DNA of 64,000 nt from Firmicutes bacterium HGW-Firmicutes-9. Lineage in GTDB: Bacteria; Bacillota; Clostridia; Christensenellales; CAG-138. The first letter of the stretch is position 1; each line of letters begins with the position of its first letter. This document shows, piece by piece, positions 47,020-56,107 of the stretch. Location of the stretch: positions 223,680 to 287,679 of the forward strand of contig PGZM01000008.1 of the NCBI GenBank assembly GCA_002841395.1. The letters run 5' to 3'. Below the pieces are notes generated by a model. It saw nothing but the letters and a program-made list of their open reading frames with translations, did not search any database and was not told where the DNA came from. Both the position numbers and the translations under genes were made by a program.

Positions 47020-49977
47020 ATGCAGGATTATCGCATGTTTCGCAATCAAACAGATAAACAGGATTTGACCGCAGCGATCGAGACGGATCGTGTTCGGTTT
47101 GATCACTTTGATGCGAAAAAAATGCGATATTACGAATCGATTCTCTCGCAGGCAAACGGGTATATGGGAATCCGCGGAAACTTCGAAGAGCGTTACAGTG
47201 CGGAGCATCTGCAGGGAACGTATCTTGCGGGCGTCTGGCATCCGGATAAAACACGGGTCGGCTGGTGGAAAAACGGATATCCTGCTTACTTCGGAAAAGT
47301 CATCAACGCGGTCAACTTTATCGGCATCCGCGTGCTCGTCAACGGAGAGGAAATCGACGCGGGCGCACAGCAGATAGAGTCGTTTCACGTTACGCTTGAC
47401 CTGAATACTGCGGTTCTTAACCGCGAGATGGTGATCAAGACCACAAGCGGCCGCGTACAGATTCGATCCGAGAGATTTTTGAGCATCGTCGAACAGCAGG
47501 TAGCGGCGATTCGCTATCAGGTGACTCCATTGGATGGAGACGCGGAAGTGCTATTGATTCCGTATCTGGACTTTAACGTTCGGAATCAGGACGCAAATTA
47601 CGACGAAGTCTTCTGGGAGCAGCGTGCCGGAGAAGCCACAAAGCAGGGCGGCGTGGTCTCGGCAAGGACGATTGAAAATGCTTTTACACGGCAACGGTTT
47701 GACGTTTGCGCCGCAATGCATGTTTTGCATGCAGACTCGGCACGAAAGATATTCAGCGAGACGGGATCCGGCTATGTTTCTCTCTCGATCCAGTTTGCCT
47801 GCAAGAAGGGGCAAAGCGCGCAAATTGAGAAGATTGTCTCGCTCGCCACGTCCCGCGACACAAGTGCGGTCAGGAGCAGCGCACAGCAGACGCTGAATGA
47901 TGCAGTTTTGCGCGGGTATGATGCGCTCCGTCAGGCGCATTGTGAGAAGATGGCCTCGCTGCTTGAAACCTGCGGCATCGAGCTGGAAGGTGATCCGCTC
48001 GCCGAGCAGGGCATTCGATTCAACCTGCTGCAACTTTTGTGCACCTATCGCGGACAGGACAGCAGACTGAACATCGGCCCAAAGGGATTCTCGGGAGAAA
48101 AGTATGGCGGCGCAGCATATTGGGACACGGAAGCGTACTTGATCCCATTTTTCCTTGGAATCGCGGATCCTTCCGTCGCAAAAAATCTTCTCATGTTTCG
48201 CTATCAAACCTTGGAGCAGGCAAAGGAAAACGCAAAAAAGCTTGGTCTTTCCGGCGCGCTGTATCCGATGGTGACGTTTGACGGGCAGGAGTGCCACAAC
48301 GAGTGGGAAATCACGTTTGAAGAAATTCATCGCAACGGCGCGATTGCGTACGCGATCTTCAACTACGTCACCTACACGGGGGACACCGACTTTTTGACCC
48401 GGTATGGGTTTGAGATGCTGCTGGAGCTTTCCCGTTTCTGGGCATCCCGCGTGCATGAGAGCGACCAACGCAAGTCGTTTGTCATCCACGGGGTAACGGG
48501 GCCGAACGAGTACGAAAACAATGTGAACAATAACTGGTACACAAACCGCATCGCAAAATGGACGCTCGATTACACCGTATCTATTGCGAAGACCTATGGC
48601 GCTTTACTTGAGAAACGATACAGTGACGATGAGATTGAACGGTTCGTGGAAATCGCCGAACGGATGTATCTGCCGTACGACAGCGAACGTCAGGTTTTCG
48701 TTCAGCACGATACGTTCCTAGACAAAGCATTGACGCCAGCCTCCTATATCGACCCCGCGCAGCGGCCGATCAATCACCACTGGTCGTGGGATCGAATCCT
48801 ACGCTCCTGCTTCATCAAGCAAGCGGACGTATTGCAGGGCATGTTTTTCCTGGAGGATACGTTTCGTAACGACGTCATTCGCCGCAACTTTGAGTTCTAC
48901 GAACCGATGACCGTGCACGAATCCAGCCTTTCCGCGGGACTGCATGCTGTCATCGCCGCATGGATTGGGCACACGGATCAGGCATGGGAACTGATGCTCC
49001 GCGCCGTGCGCCTCGATCTGGACGATGTCAATCGGGACACGAGCGACGGGCTGCATATTACGGCGATGTCCGGCGGATGGCTCGCGGTTGTGAAGGGGTT
49101 CGCCGGTATGAAAACGGCAAACGGAACGCTCCGATTCGACCCGATTTTACCGAGACAGCTGCGGAAATATCAGTTTTCCGTGAACTATCGCGAGCGGGTG
49201 ATCCGCGTTCTTGTCGATCAAACGGGCGTGACGTTCACATTGCAGCAGGGCGAGATGCTCACGATATCGCTCTACGGGCAGGAACACCGATTGGAATCCA
49301 GCCTGTGCGTTCCTTTTCAGGATACGGCGCAACATCGCAGCACCCACGCGCTGATCTTTGATCTGGACGGTGTTTTGACCGACACGGCAAGGCTGCACTA
49401 TGAGGCGTGGAAGAAGCTCGCGAAAGAAGAATGGAATTTCTCGTTTACCGAAGAGATGAATGAGCAGTTCAAAGGCGTAGAACGCCGCACCTGCATGCGG
49501 ATTCTCGCGCAACTGATGGGGATTGCAATGACGGAAGATCAAATCATCGCATATGCCGATCAAAAGAATGCGTATTACAGAACGCTGCTGAAAGACTTAA
49601 CCCCCGCAAGCCTGATGCCCCAAGCGCGTCATATTCTCAACAAGTGCCGCGAGAAGGGCTATCGCACAGCCGTCGCCTCCGCAAGCCGCAACACGAGAGA
49701 CATCCTGCGGCGAACGGGCATCTACGACCTGTTTGACACCATTGTGGACGGAAACGATGTGGAAAGACCGAAACCCGATCCCGCGTGCTTTCAAAAGGCG
49801 GCAGCGCGGCTTGGGATGAGCCCGCAGGAGTGCATCGTCCTCGAAGATTCTGCCAGCGCAATTGCTGCGGCAGACAAAGCAGGATTTTCCTGCATCGGCA
49901 TCGGCGAAAGCAAGCTGGAGCATACGATCGTACATCTGCGATCCGTTTCGGAGCTGGATTTTTCCAAGATTCCGTGA
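47020..49977 (+). CDS. Maltose phosphorylase (GH65) fused to beta-phosphoglucomutase
   Basis: A 985-residue cytoplasmic fusion. Residues 1-750 are GH65: N-terminal beta-sandwich, helical barrel with catalytic E497 in GVTGPNEYENNVNNNW, phosphate-site segment TVHESSLSAGLHA, and C-terminal beta domain. GPNEYENNVNNN closely resembles maltose phosphorylases rather than trehalose or kojibiose enzymes. Residues 770-985 are a HAD beta-phosphoglucomutase, with D781/D783 in FDLDGVLTDTARLHYEAW, ASASRN and LEDSASAIAAADKAG. Maltose plus phosphate would yield glucose and beta-glucose-1-phosphate, which the second domain turns into glucose-6-phosphate. GGGAG at 47006-47010 supports the ATG at 47020. The two activities are usually on separate genes. 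Confidence 0.93.
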   Translation: MQDYRMFRNQTDKQDLTAAIETDRVRFDHFDAKKMRYYESILSQANGYMGIRGNFEERYSAEHLQGTYLAGVWHPDKTRVGWWKNGYPAYFGKVINAVNFIGIRVLVNGEEIDAGAQQIESFHVTLDLNTAVLNREMVIKTTSGRVQIRSERFLSIVEQQVAAIRYQVTPLDGDAEVLLIPYLDFNVRNQDANYDEVFWEQRAGEATKQGGVVSARTIENAFTRQRFDVCAAMHVLHADSARKIFSETGSGYVSLSIQFACKKGQSAQIEKIVSLATSRDTSAVRSSAQQTLNDAVLRGYDALRQAHCEKMASLLETCGIELEGDPLAEQGIRFNLLQLLCTYRGQDSRLNIGPKGFSGEKYGGAAYWDTEAYLIPFFLGIADPSVAKNLLMFRYQTLEQAKENAKKLGLSGALYPMVTFDGQECHNEWEITFEEIHRNGAIAYAIFNYVTYTGDTDFLTRYGFEMLLELSRFWASRVHESDQRKSFVIHGVTGPNEYENNVNNNWYTNRIAKWTLDYTVSIAKTYGALLEKRYSDDEIERFVEIAERMYLPYDSERQVFVQHDTFLDKALTPASYIDPAQRPINHHWSWDRILRSCFIKQADVLQGMFFLEDTFRNDVIRRNFEFYEPMTVHESSLSAGLHAVIAAWIGHTDQAWELMLRAVRLDLDDVNRDTSDGLHITAMSGGWLAVVKGFAGMKTANGTLRFDPILPRQLRKYQFSVNYRERVIRVLVDQTGVTFTLQQGEMLTISLYGQEHRLESSLCVPFQDTAQHRSTHALIFDLDGVLTDTARLHYEAWKKLAKEEWNFSFTEEMNEQFKGVERRTCMRILAQLMGIAMTEDQIIAYADQKNAYYRTLLKDLTPASLMPQARHILNKCREKGYRTAVASASRNTRDILRRTGIYDLFDTIVDGNDVERPKPDPACFQKAAARLGMSPQECIVLEDSASAIAAADKAGFSCIGIGESKLEHTIVHLRSVSELDFSKIP

Positions 49978-49983
49978 ATTGAT

Positions 49984-50012
49984 TTGACACGATATGGCCA
50001 ATATCACATAAT
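49984..50012 (+). promoter_or_regulatory. Promoter of the LacI-family regulator gene
   Basis: TTGACA (49984-49989) and CATAAT (50007-50012) with 17-nt spacing, followed immediately by an operator-like sequence. Confidence 0.7.
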
Positions 50013-50015
50013 GAA

Positions 50016-50029
50016 TGCAACCGGTGCCA
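50016..50029 (+). promoter_or_regulatory. Second LacI-type operator, likely autoregulatory
   Basis: TGCAACCGGTGCCA has the same TGMAACCGG left half and a weaker right half than the operator at 46914-46927. It sits at the expected start of the lacI-family transcript, so the regulator probably limits its own synthesis. Confidence 0.6.
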
Positions 50030-50069
50030 AAAAGTTGCACACCGGAAATAGGACAAGGAAGTGATTGGC

Positions 50070-51086
50070 TTGGCAAGTATCAAGGACGTGGCGATTGCGG
50101 CGGGTGTTTCCACCTCGACCGTGTCGCGCATCATCAACGAAAATCCGGCGATTTCTGCGGAGACGCGCGAAAAAGTGCTCAAGGTCATGAAAGACCTCGA
50201 CTATGTGCCAAACAGCATGGCACGCGCGCTTTCCAACCAGCGGGCGTTTACGGTCACGCTGGCGATCAATGCGGAGGACGTAAAGTCCTTCAACAATCCG
50301 TTCTTCTATGAGGTCATGCACGGCATCGAAAAAGTGGTCTATCAAAAGGACTTGTGCCTGATCATTGCCAACATGCAGACGGTCATCAAAAAGGAAAGCA
50401 TCCTGACGTGGCTGATCAACGGCAAGCGAACGCAGGGGATTATTCTGCCCTCGTCGCTCGCGACCGAGAAGAACATCAAGGAGCTCAACAAGCACCATTT
50501 CCCGTTTGTCGTGTTCGGCGAGCCGGACAGTCCCGATCCGCTCAACTGGGTTGACGTCAACAACCGTCAGGGCGGACAGCAGGCGGTCGACCATCTTGTG
50601 AAGCAAGGATACCGGAGAATCGCCTTTATCAGCGGCAGCCGGAAGGAACTCTTCAACAAGAATCGTTTCCTCGGATACCGAGATGGATTGGAGAGAAACG
50701 GCCTTACGTTCCGCGAGGATTTCGCCGCAGAGGGCGGCAACACGAAAGCGGACGGGCTTGCGATGATGGGAACGCTCCTCTCACTGGACGATCGCCCCGA
50801 TGCAGTGATCTGCACGGACAGCATCATGAGCCTCGGCGTGCTCAAAGCGATTCAAAAAGCAGGGCTTTCCGTTCCGCATGACATCGGAATTGTCAGCTTT
50901 GATAATTACCCGGTGGCTGACCTAGCCGACCCGCCGCTGACCACGGTAGACGTAGACGTATATGAGCTCGGGGTGCAAACCGCGAACATGCTCTTTAAAC
51001 TGATCGACAACCCGCTTTCGCGCCAGCAGCAAACGCTGATTGCGACAGAGATTCAAGCAAAGGAATCGACCATGCGGGCGAAATAA
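50070..51086 (+). CDS. LacI-family transcriptional regulator
   Basis: A 338-residue repressor. The N-terminal helix-turn-helix (ASIKDVAIAAGVSTSTVSRI, with hinge helix YVPNSMARAL) precedes a periplasmic-binding-protein-like effector domain (VIKKESILTWLINGKRTQGI, FVVFGEPDSPDPLNWVDVNN, IGIVSFDNYPVADLADPPLT). The frame is open to a GTG at 50061, but AAGGA at 50055-50059 is too close to that; TTG at 50070 gives normal spacing and the family's usual start. Operators upstream of itself and of the phosphorylase fusion suggest it represses the maltodextrin locus until sugar binds. Confidence 0.93.
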   Translation: MASIKDVAIAAGVSTSTVSRIINENPAISAETREKVLKVMKDLDYVPNSMARALSNQRAFTVTLAINAEDVKSFNNPFFYEVMHGIEKVVYQKDLCLIIANMQTVIKKESILTWLINGKRTQGIILPSSLATEKNIKELNKHHFPFVVFGEPDSPDPLNWVDVNNRQGGQQAVDHLVKQGYRRIAFISGSRKELFNKNRFLGYRDGLERNGLTFREDFAAEGGNTKADGLAMMGTLLSLDDRPDAVICTDSIMSLGVLKAIQKAGLSVPHDIGIVSFDNYPVADLADPPLTTVDVDVYELGVQTANMLFKLIDNPLSRQQQTLIATEIQAKESTMRAK

Positions 51087-51111
51087 TAATCGCATCAAAG
51101 GGGAACCTGTA

Positions 51112-52881
51112 ATGACCATACTCCACCGACCGACAAGAGAATATGTGATTCCGGTATCGAGAACCAAGCTGTCCATTCGGTTTGAATGCCAGCCTGATCG
51201 GAACAAAGACTGGAACATTGTCTATTGGAATCGCTTTCATGAATCGGTTCGGTACACAGAACCTTTCCGGTTCCTCGGCGGAGATGGAATGCTGGATAGC
51301 TTCCTCTGCGAACTGGAGACGGAAGAGTCGACCAAATACCTGCGCTACTATATTTCATCCTCCGACGAGACCGTGTTCTGCGGGGCAAACGGCGTGACCG
51401 CCGCACCTCCGGAAACGTGCTTTGAGTATCTTTATACCAACGAGTGCGACGTTTTTGAAACGCCCGATTGGGCGAAGGGCGCGATTGCGTATCAGATATT
51501 CCCCGAACGGTTTGAAAACGGCGATCCTGCATTAAGCCCGGTTGGCGCAGAACCCTGGGGCAGCCAACCGACGCGCGAGAATTTTATGGGCGGCGATCTT
51601 CGCGGCATCATTCGCAGATTGGATCATCTCTCCTCGCTAAACGTAGACATTCTTTATCTGACGCCGATCTTCAAGTCGCCTTCCAATCATAAGTATGACA
51701 CCGCGGACTATTTTTCCATCGATCCCGCGTTTGGAACGGTTGATGATCTAAAGGAACTCACAAAACAGTGCCATGCGCGCGGCATCCGCGTGCTGCTGGA
51801 CGGCGTATTCAACCATTGCGGCTATGAGTTCGCACCGTTTCAGGATGTGCTGGAAAAAGGGGATCAGTCGCAGTATTGGGATTGGTTCTTCGTCGAATCC
51901 AGCCCGGTTCAGACCGACCCGCATAACTATGATTGCGTGGGCTACTATAAGTGGATGCCCAAGATGCGCATGAGCAACCCCGATGTAAGGGCGTTCTTTC
52001 TAAGCGTCGGAACGTTCTGGATTCGCGAGGCGGACATCGACGGCTGGCGGCTTGACGTTGCGGATGAGGTTGACTTTACGTTCTGGCAAGCGTTTCGCAG
52101 CGCGATTCACACTGTCAAACCGGACGCGCTTCTCATCGGCGAGAGTTGGAAGGATGCGGGCGATATGCTCCGCGGCGATCAGATGGATTCTGTGATGAAC
52201 TATCTGTTTCGCAGCAGCCTGATTGGATTTTTTGCCAATAACGAGTCCGCGGAGAGTTTTGACGCGCAATTGCAGCGGCTGCAAAGACTATATCCGCAAC
52301 CTACGCAACAGGTGCTCTACAACCTGATCGGCAGTCACGATACGGACCGGTTCCTGACCCTTTGCGGCGGGGATCTGCGAAAGCTTAAGCTCGCAGCGGC
52401 ATTTCAAATGACATATACGGGCATGCCCGCGATCTATTACGGCGACGAAATCGGCATGACGGGGGAGAATGACCCCGACTGTCGGAAGGCCATGGACTGG
52501 GCTGGGGCTGACGAGAGTCTGCTTTCGTATTATCAAAAGATGACGTCGCTTCGCCGCAGCGAAAAAGCATTGCAGCTTGGCGACTTCCATACCTTGCATG
52601 TTTCAGATAACGCATATGCCTTTGCGCGGCGTTTCGAGAATGAAACGATCGTTGCGCTGTTCAATCGCTCCGCAGAATCGGTGGAGCTGAGCATTCCGGT
52701 CGCGGAATGTGAAAAAGGCTCCATGTACTCCCTGTTGAGTGGAGATGAACTTCCGCTCAGACCAATTGATCATAACGATCGCTTCTATCGTGAAGACAGA
52801 ATGCGCTATCGTTCTAGTTTCAGCGTTGTGCTGCCGGCGTACGGCGCTGAGATACTAAAATTCAAGGAGGAAACCGTATGA
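51112..52881 (+). CDS. GH13 cyclomaltodextrinase/neopullulanase-type enzyme
   Basis: A 589-residue cytoplasmic enzyme. An N-terminal beta domain of about 130 residues (CBM34-like) precedes the barrel. Catalytic residues are D315 in GWRLDVADEV, E344 in LIGESWKDAG and D410 in IGSHDTDRF; a substrate-binding segment is LLDGVFNHCGYEF. It opens cyclodextrins or cleaves maltodextrins to short products such as maltose, the substrate of the fused phosphorylase. AAAGGGGA at 51097-51103 fixes the ATG at 51112, although the frame extends upstream. It ends in a 4-nt overlap with the binding-protein gene. Confidence 0.92.
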   Translation: MTILHRPTREYVIPVSRTKLSIRFECQPDRNKDWNIVYWNRFHESVRYTEPFRFLGGDGMLDSFLCELETEESTKYLRYYISSSDETVFCGANGVTAAPPETCFEYLYTNECDVFETPDWAKGAIAYQIFPERFENGDPALSPVGAEPWGSQPTRENFMGGDLRGIIRRLDHLSSLNVDILYLTPIFKSPSNHKYDTADYFSIDPAFGTVDDLKELTKQCHARGIRVLLDGVFNHCGYEFAPFQDVLEKGDQSQYWDWFFVESSPVQTDPHNYDCVGYYKWMPKMRMSNPDVRAFFLSVGTFWIREADIDGWRLDVADEVDFTFWQAFRSAIHTVKPDALLIGESWKDAGDMLRGDQMDSVMNYLFRSSLIGFFANNESAESFDAQLQRLQRLYPQPTQQVLYNLIGSHDTDRFLTLCGGDLRKLKLAAAFQMTYTGMPAIYYGDEIGMTGENDPDCRKAMDWAGADESLLSYYQKMTSLRRSEKALQLGDFHTLHVSDNAYAFARRFENETIVALFNRSAESVELSIPVAECEKGSMYSLLSGDELPLRPIDHNDRFYREDRMRYRSSFSVVLPAYGAEILKFKEETV

Positions 52882-54194
52882 AACGACATGTTGGAATTCA
52901 GATTCTGGTCGTCCTGATAGCAGCAATGATGATGCTTACCTCTTTTGCCTGTGCAAAAACGCCCGCAGCCCCCGCCGCAGAGGCGACGGAAGCTCCTGCA
53001 GCTGAAGTTACGGAAGCGCCTGCTCCAGCGGCGGAACCCGTTACCATTGAGTTCTGGCACAACTACAGCGAATCCGATGGGCAGATAGCCGTTCTGGATG
53101 AGCTGATCGCCAAGTTTGAAGCAGACAACCCCGGCATCACGGTTGAGCCGGTCTACATGGAGTGGTCCGCACTGCATGACGGCGTCGTTGCAGGCGCTAC
53201 GACGGGCACCCTGCCCGATGTGCTCCGCGGTGACATCGCGTTTGTCCCGCAGTTCGGCGCACTGAATGTTCTGGTCGATATGGGCGCACTGCCCGGTTAC
53301 GCAGATGTTGCGGCAAGCGTATTGCCGTCCGCCAACAGCACGACGAGCATGAACGGCAGCAACTACGGCCTCGCAGCCAACACCAACACCAAGATTCTCT
53401 ACTACAACAAGACCCTTCTGGATGCAGCAGGCATCGCGGTTCCGACCACGCAGGATGAGATGTGGAATGCCGCAAGCGCACTCAGCGGAGACGGCAAGTT
53501 CGGATTCGTCGAAGCCTGGACTGGCTGGTGGAACGTCGGCCCGTACATCTGGAGCAACGGCGGAGACGTGCTCTCTCCCGATTACTCGACCGCAACCGGC
53601 TACGTCAACGGCGAAGCGGCTGTTGCCACGATTCAGAAGCTCGCAGACCTCTATGCCGCAAAAGCGCTGACCGGTCCCACCATGGATCCGGGCGCAATCG
53701 GCGATACGGACGGCTGGGCTTCCGGCACCTATGCGATGGAAGTGGACGGTCCATGGCGCGGCAACGCGCTCAACAGTGCGGGCATCGAATTCGGTGCGGT
53801 GCCGCTGCCCAAGGGCACAGCCAGCTCGACCAGCGTACTCGGCGGTGAAGACTTCATGATGTTTGCCTCCTCCTCCGACGCGGAGAAGGAAGCAGCCTGG
53901 AAGTTCATCCAGTTCATGGTCAGCGAAGACGCGCAGGTCGCCATGGCGAAAGTGGGTCAGATGCCCGTGAGCATCGCCGCCCTGCAGAACGCGGACGCGC
54001 TGGCTGCCATGCCGCTGCTCCCCGTCTATGTGGAAGCGCTGCAGACGGCAAAATCTCGCCCGGTCATTCCGCAGTGGAGTGAAATCGAAGGCATCGTCGC
54101 AACAAAAGCATCCGAAGCGATCACCGGCGTGAAAGACGCCCAGACCGCGATGGACGAAGCGGCAGCAGAAATCAACGCCTTACTGGCAGGTTAA
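52878..54194 (+). CDS. Maltodextrin-type ABC substrate-binding lipoprotein
   Basis: A 438-residue lipoprotein with signal peptide ending near SFAC (about residue 25) and an Ala/Pro/Glu/Thr repeat linker (AEATEAPAAEVTEAP). The MalE-like body includes IEFWHNYSESDGQIAVLDEL, YGLAANTNTKILYYNK and KFIQFMVSEDAQVAMAKVGQ. AAGGAGG precedes the ATG, which overlaps the GH13 stop. Sugar specificity is inferred from the adjacent maltose and maltodextrin enzymes. Confidence 0.93.
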   Translation: MKRHVGIQILVVLIAAMMMLTSFACAKTPAAPAAEATEAPAAEVTEAPAPAAEPVTIEFWHNYSESDGQIAVLDELIAKFEADNPGITVEPVYMEWSALHDGVVAGATTGTLPDVLRGDIAFVPQFGALNVLVDMGALPGYADVAASVLPSANSTTSMNGSNYGLAANTNTKILYYNKTLLDAAGIAVPTTQDEMWNAASALSGDGKFGFVEAWTGWWNVGPYIWSNGGDVLSPDYSTATGYVNGEAAVATIQKLADLYAAKALTGPTMDPGAIGDTDGWASGTYAMEVDGPWRGNALNSAGIEFGAVPLPKGTASSTSVLGGEDFMMFASSSDAEKEAAWKFIQFMVSEDAQVAMAKVGQMPVSIAALQNADALAAMPLLPVYVEALQTAKSRPVIPQWSEIEGIVATKASEAITGVKDAQTAMDEAAAEINALLAG

Positions 54195-54286
54195 TATGAT
54201 CACGAGGGAGGGAGCGCGCCTCGCGTGCTTCCTCCCGAATCTTTGCACTTCTCCCGCGCAGATCGCGAGCAAACCGGAGGGAAACA

Positions 54287-55210
54287 ATGTCAACCCGATT
54301 CTCACGAGCCAAATCATTCTTCAAGCGAAAAGACAATATCCGCATGCTCGCGCTGCTCTTTCCGGGGCTCGCGGTGATCGGACTATTCACGTTTTACCCG
54401 ATAATCAAAATGTTCGTTATGAGCTTCTTCGACTGGAAGATTGGATACCAGCAGGTATCGCAATTTGCCGGATTGATGAATTACGCCGCGGTGTTTTCCG
54501 ACAAGGCGGCGGGCATTGCCATCGCGAACACGTTTTATTACATGCTTTTAACGGTGCCGCTGCAGATGATCATAGGCCTTTTGGTCGCGCTGATGATCAA
54601 CGGCATCCGGCGATTTACCGTCACGTTCCGGTTGATGTATTATTTACCGGTCATCACCTCGTGGGTGGTGGTAGCGCTCCTGTTTCGAAACATCTTCAGC
54701 AATCAGGGGCTGCTGAACTACTTTTTGATGGATGTACTGCACGTGACCAACGATCCCATCGGCTGGCTCAGCACGCGCTGGCCCGCGCTCACGGCGACAA
54801 GCCTTCTGGGCATCTGGAAGGGAATCGGCTGGAACATGGTAATCTTTCTTGCCGCGCTGCAGGCAATCCCGGGCGAGTATTATGAGGCGGCGTCCATCGA
54901 CGGACTCAACCGCAGACAGCAGTTTTTCCGGATCACCTTGCCGAATATCAAGGGAACGATCCTTTTCTCTCTCGTCATGCTGATCATCGGCGCATTCAAC
55001 ACCTACACGCCGATTATGGTGATGACGGGCGGCAACCCCGCACACCAGACGGAAGTCGTGCTGACCTGGTTGTATTACCAGACGTTCAGCGTATCGGGAA
55101 AGATGGGGTATGCAGCCGCGCTGTCATTCCTGGTGACGGCAATCATCTCCGTATTGGCGGTTTTGCTATTCAAGGTGTTTTCGCCGCAGAAGGAGGAGAG
55201 AAAGTCATGA
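54287..55210 (+). CDS. Maltodextrin-type ABC permease (MalF type)
   Basis: A 307-residue membrane protein with six TM helices. The ATPase-contact EAA loop is EYYEAASIDGLNRRQQFFRI. A good GGAGGG ribosome site lies 6-8 nt upstream. The next permease overlaps by 4 nt. The 90-nt gap after the binding-protein gene contains no clear terminator. Confidence 0.92.
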   Translation: MSTRFSRAKSFFKRKDNIRMLALLFPGLAVIGLFTFYPIIKMFVMSFFDWKIGYQQVSQFAGLMNYAAVFSDKAAGIAIANTFYYMLLTVPLQMIIGLLVALMINGIRRFTVTFRLMYYLPVITSWVVVALLFRNIFSNQGLLNYFLMDVLHVTNDPIGWLSTRWPALTATSLLGIWKGIGWNMVIFLAALQAIPGEYYEAASIDGLNRRQQFFRITLPNIKGTILFSLVMLIIGAFNTYTPIMVMTGGNPAHQTEVVLTWLYYQTFSVSGKMGYAAALSFLVTAIISVLAVLLFKVFSPQKEERKS

Positions 55211-56085
55211 TCGATCAACAAAAGCAATCGCGGCTCAAGAGGAACCGGAAGCACACGCCCTGGCAGATGTCGATGCGGTACATTCTGCTTTGCCTGGGGC
55301 TTTTAATCATGGTCATCCCGATGGTCTATATGGTTTCGTCCTCGCTCAAGCCGAACGATATCGCCTTTTCGTATCCGATCCGTTTGATCCCGACCGCGCA
55401 GGAAGCGACGCTGAGCAACTATGACTACGTGCTGCATCAGAAAAACTTCTTCACCTATGTGGGGAATACGCTGATCGTCGCAACCGCGACAACGGTGTTT
55501 TCCGCGGCGCTGTCGTCTATGCTTGCTTACTGCATCTCGCGCTTTCGTTTTCCGGGCAGAAATCTTCTTTACAGCATCATCATCACGACCATGCTGATTC
55601 CCGGGCTTGCGATGCTCGTGCCGCAGTTTGAGCTGGCTGTCACGTTCAAGCTCGTCAACAATCTCTGGGGTGTGATCCTCTTCTATACCGCGTGGGTGAC
55701 GCCGTTCTCGACGTTCCTGATCAAGGGCTTTATCGACAACATCCCGCGCGAACTGGACGAAGCGATCTATATGGACGGCGGAACAGTGTTCACGATCTAC
55801 CGCCGGGTGATGCTGCGCATGGCGTCTCCCTCGATCGCGGCGGTCAGCGTGTTTAACTTTCTCTTCGCCTTTGAAGAGGTCGGCTGGTCTCAAACCATTC
55901 TGAAAAAAGACGAGCTTCGGACGCTCCCGGTCGCGATCACGCAGTTTTTTCAGGCGCATAACAGAACCGACTGGGGATATGTATTTGCTATGACCTGTCT
56001 TGCCATGATTCCGGTGATCTTAATCTATGTGCTCTTGCAGCGGTATTTTATCTCCGGATTATCCAGCGGCGCAGTCAAGGGCTGA
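55207..56085 (+). CDS. Maltodextrin-type ABC permease (MalG type)
   Basis: A 292-residue MalG-like membrane protein with six TM helices and EAA loop ELDEAIYMDGGTVFTIYRRV. It is translationally coupled to the MalF-type gene and followed, 22 nt later, by the ATPase gene. Confidence 0.92.
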   Translation: MIDQQKQSRLKRNRKHTPWQMSMRYILLCLGLLIMVIPMVYMVSSSLKPNDIAFSYPIRLIPTAQEATLSNYDYVLHQKNFFTYVGNTLIVATATTVFSAALSSMLAYCISRFRFPGRNLLYSIIITTMLIPGLAMLVPQFELAVTFKLVNNLWGVILFYTAWVTPFSTFLIKGFIDNIPRELDEAIYMDGGTVFTIYRRVMLRMASPSIAAVSVFNFLFAFEEVGWSQTILKKDELRTLPVAITQFFQAHNRTDWGYVFAMTCLAMIPVILIYVLLQRYFISGLSSGAVKG

Positions 56086-56107
56086 TTGATTTTAGGAGGA
56101 GAGAAAT

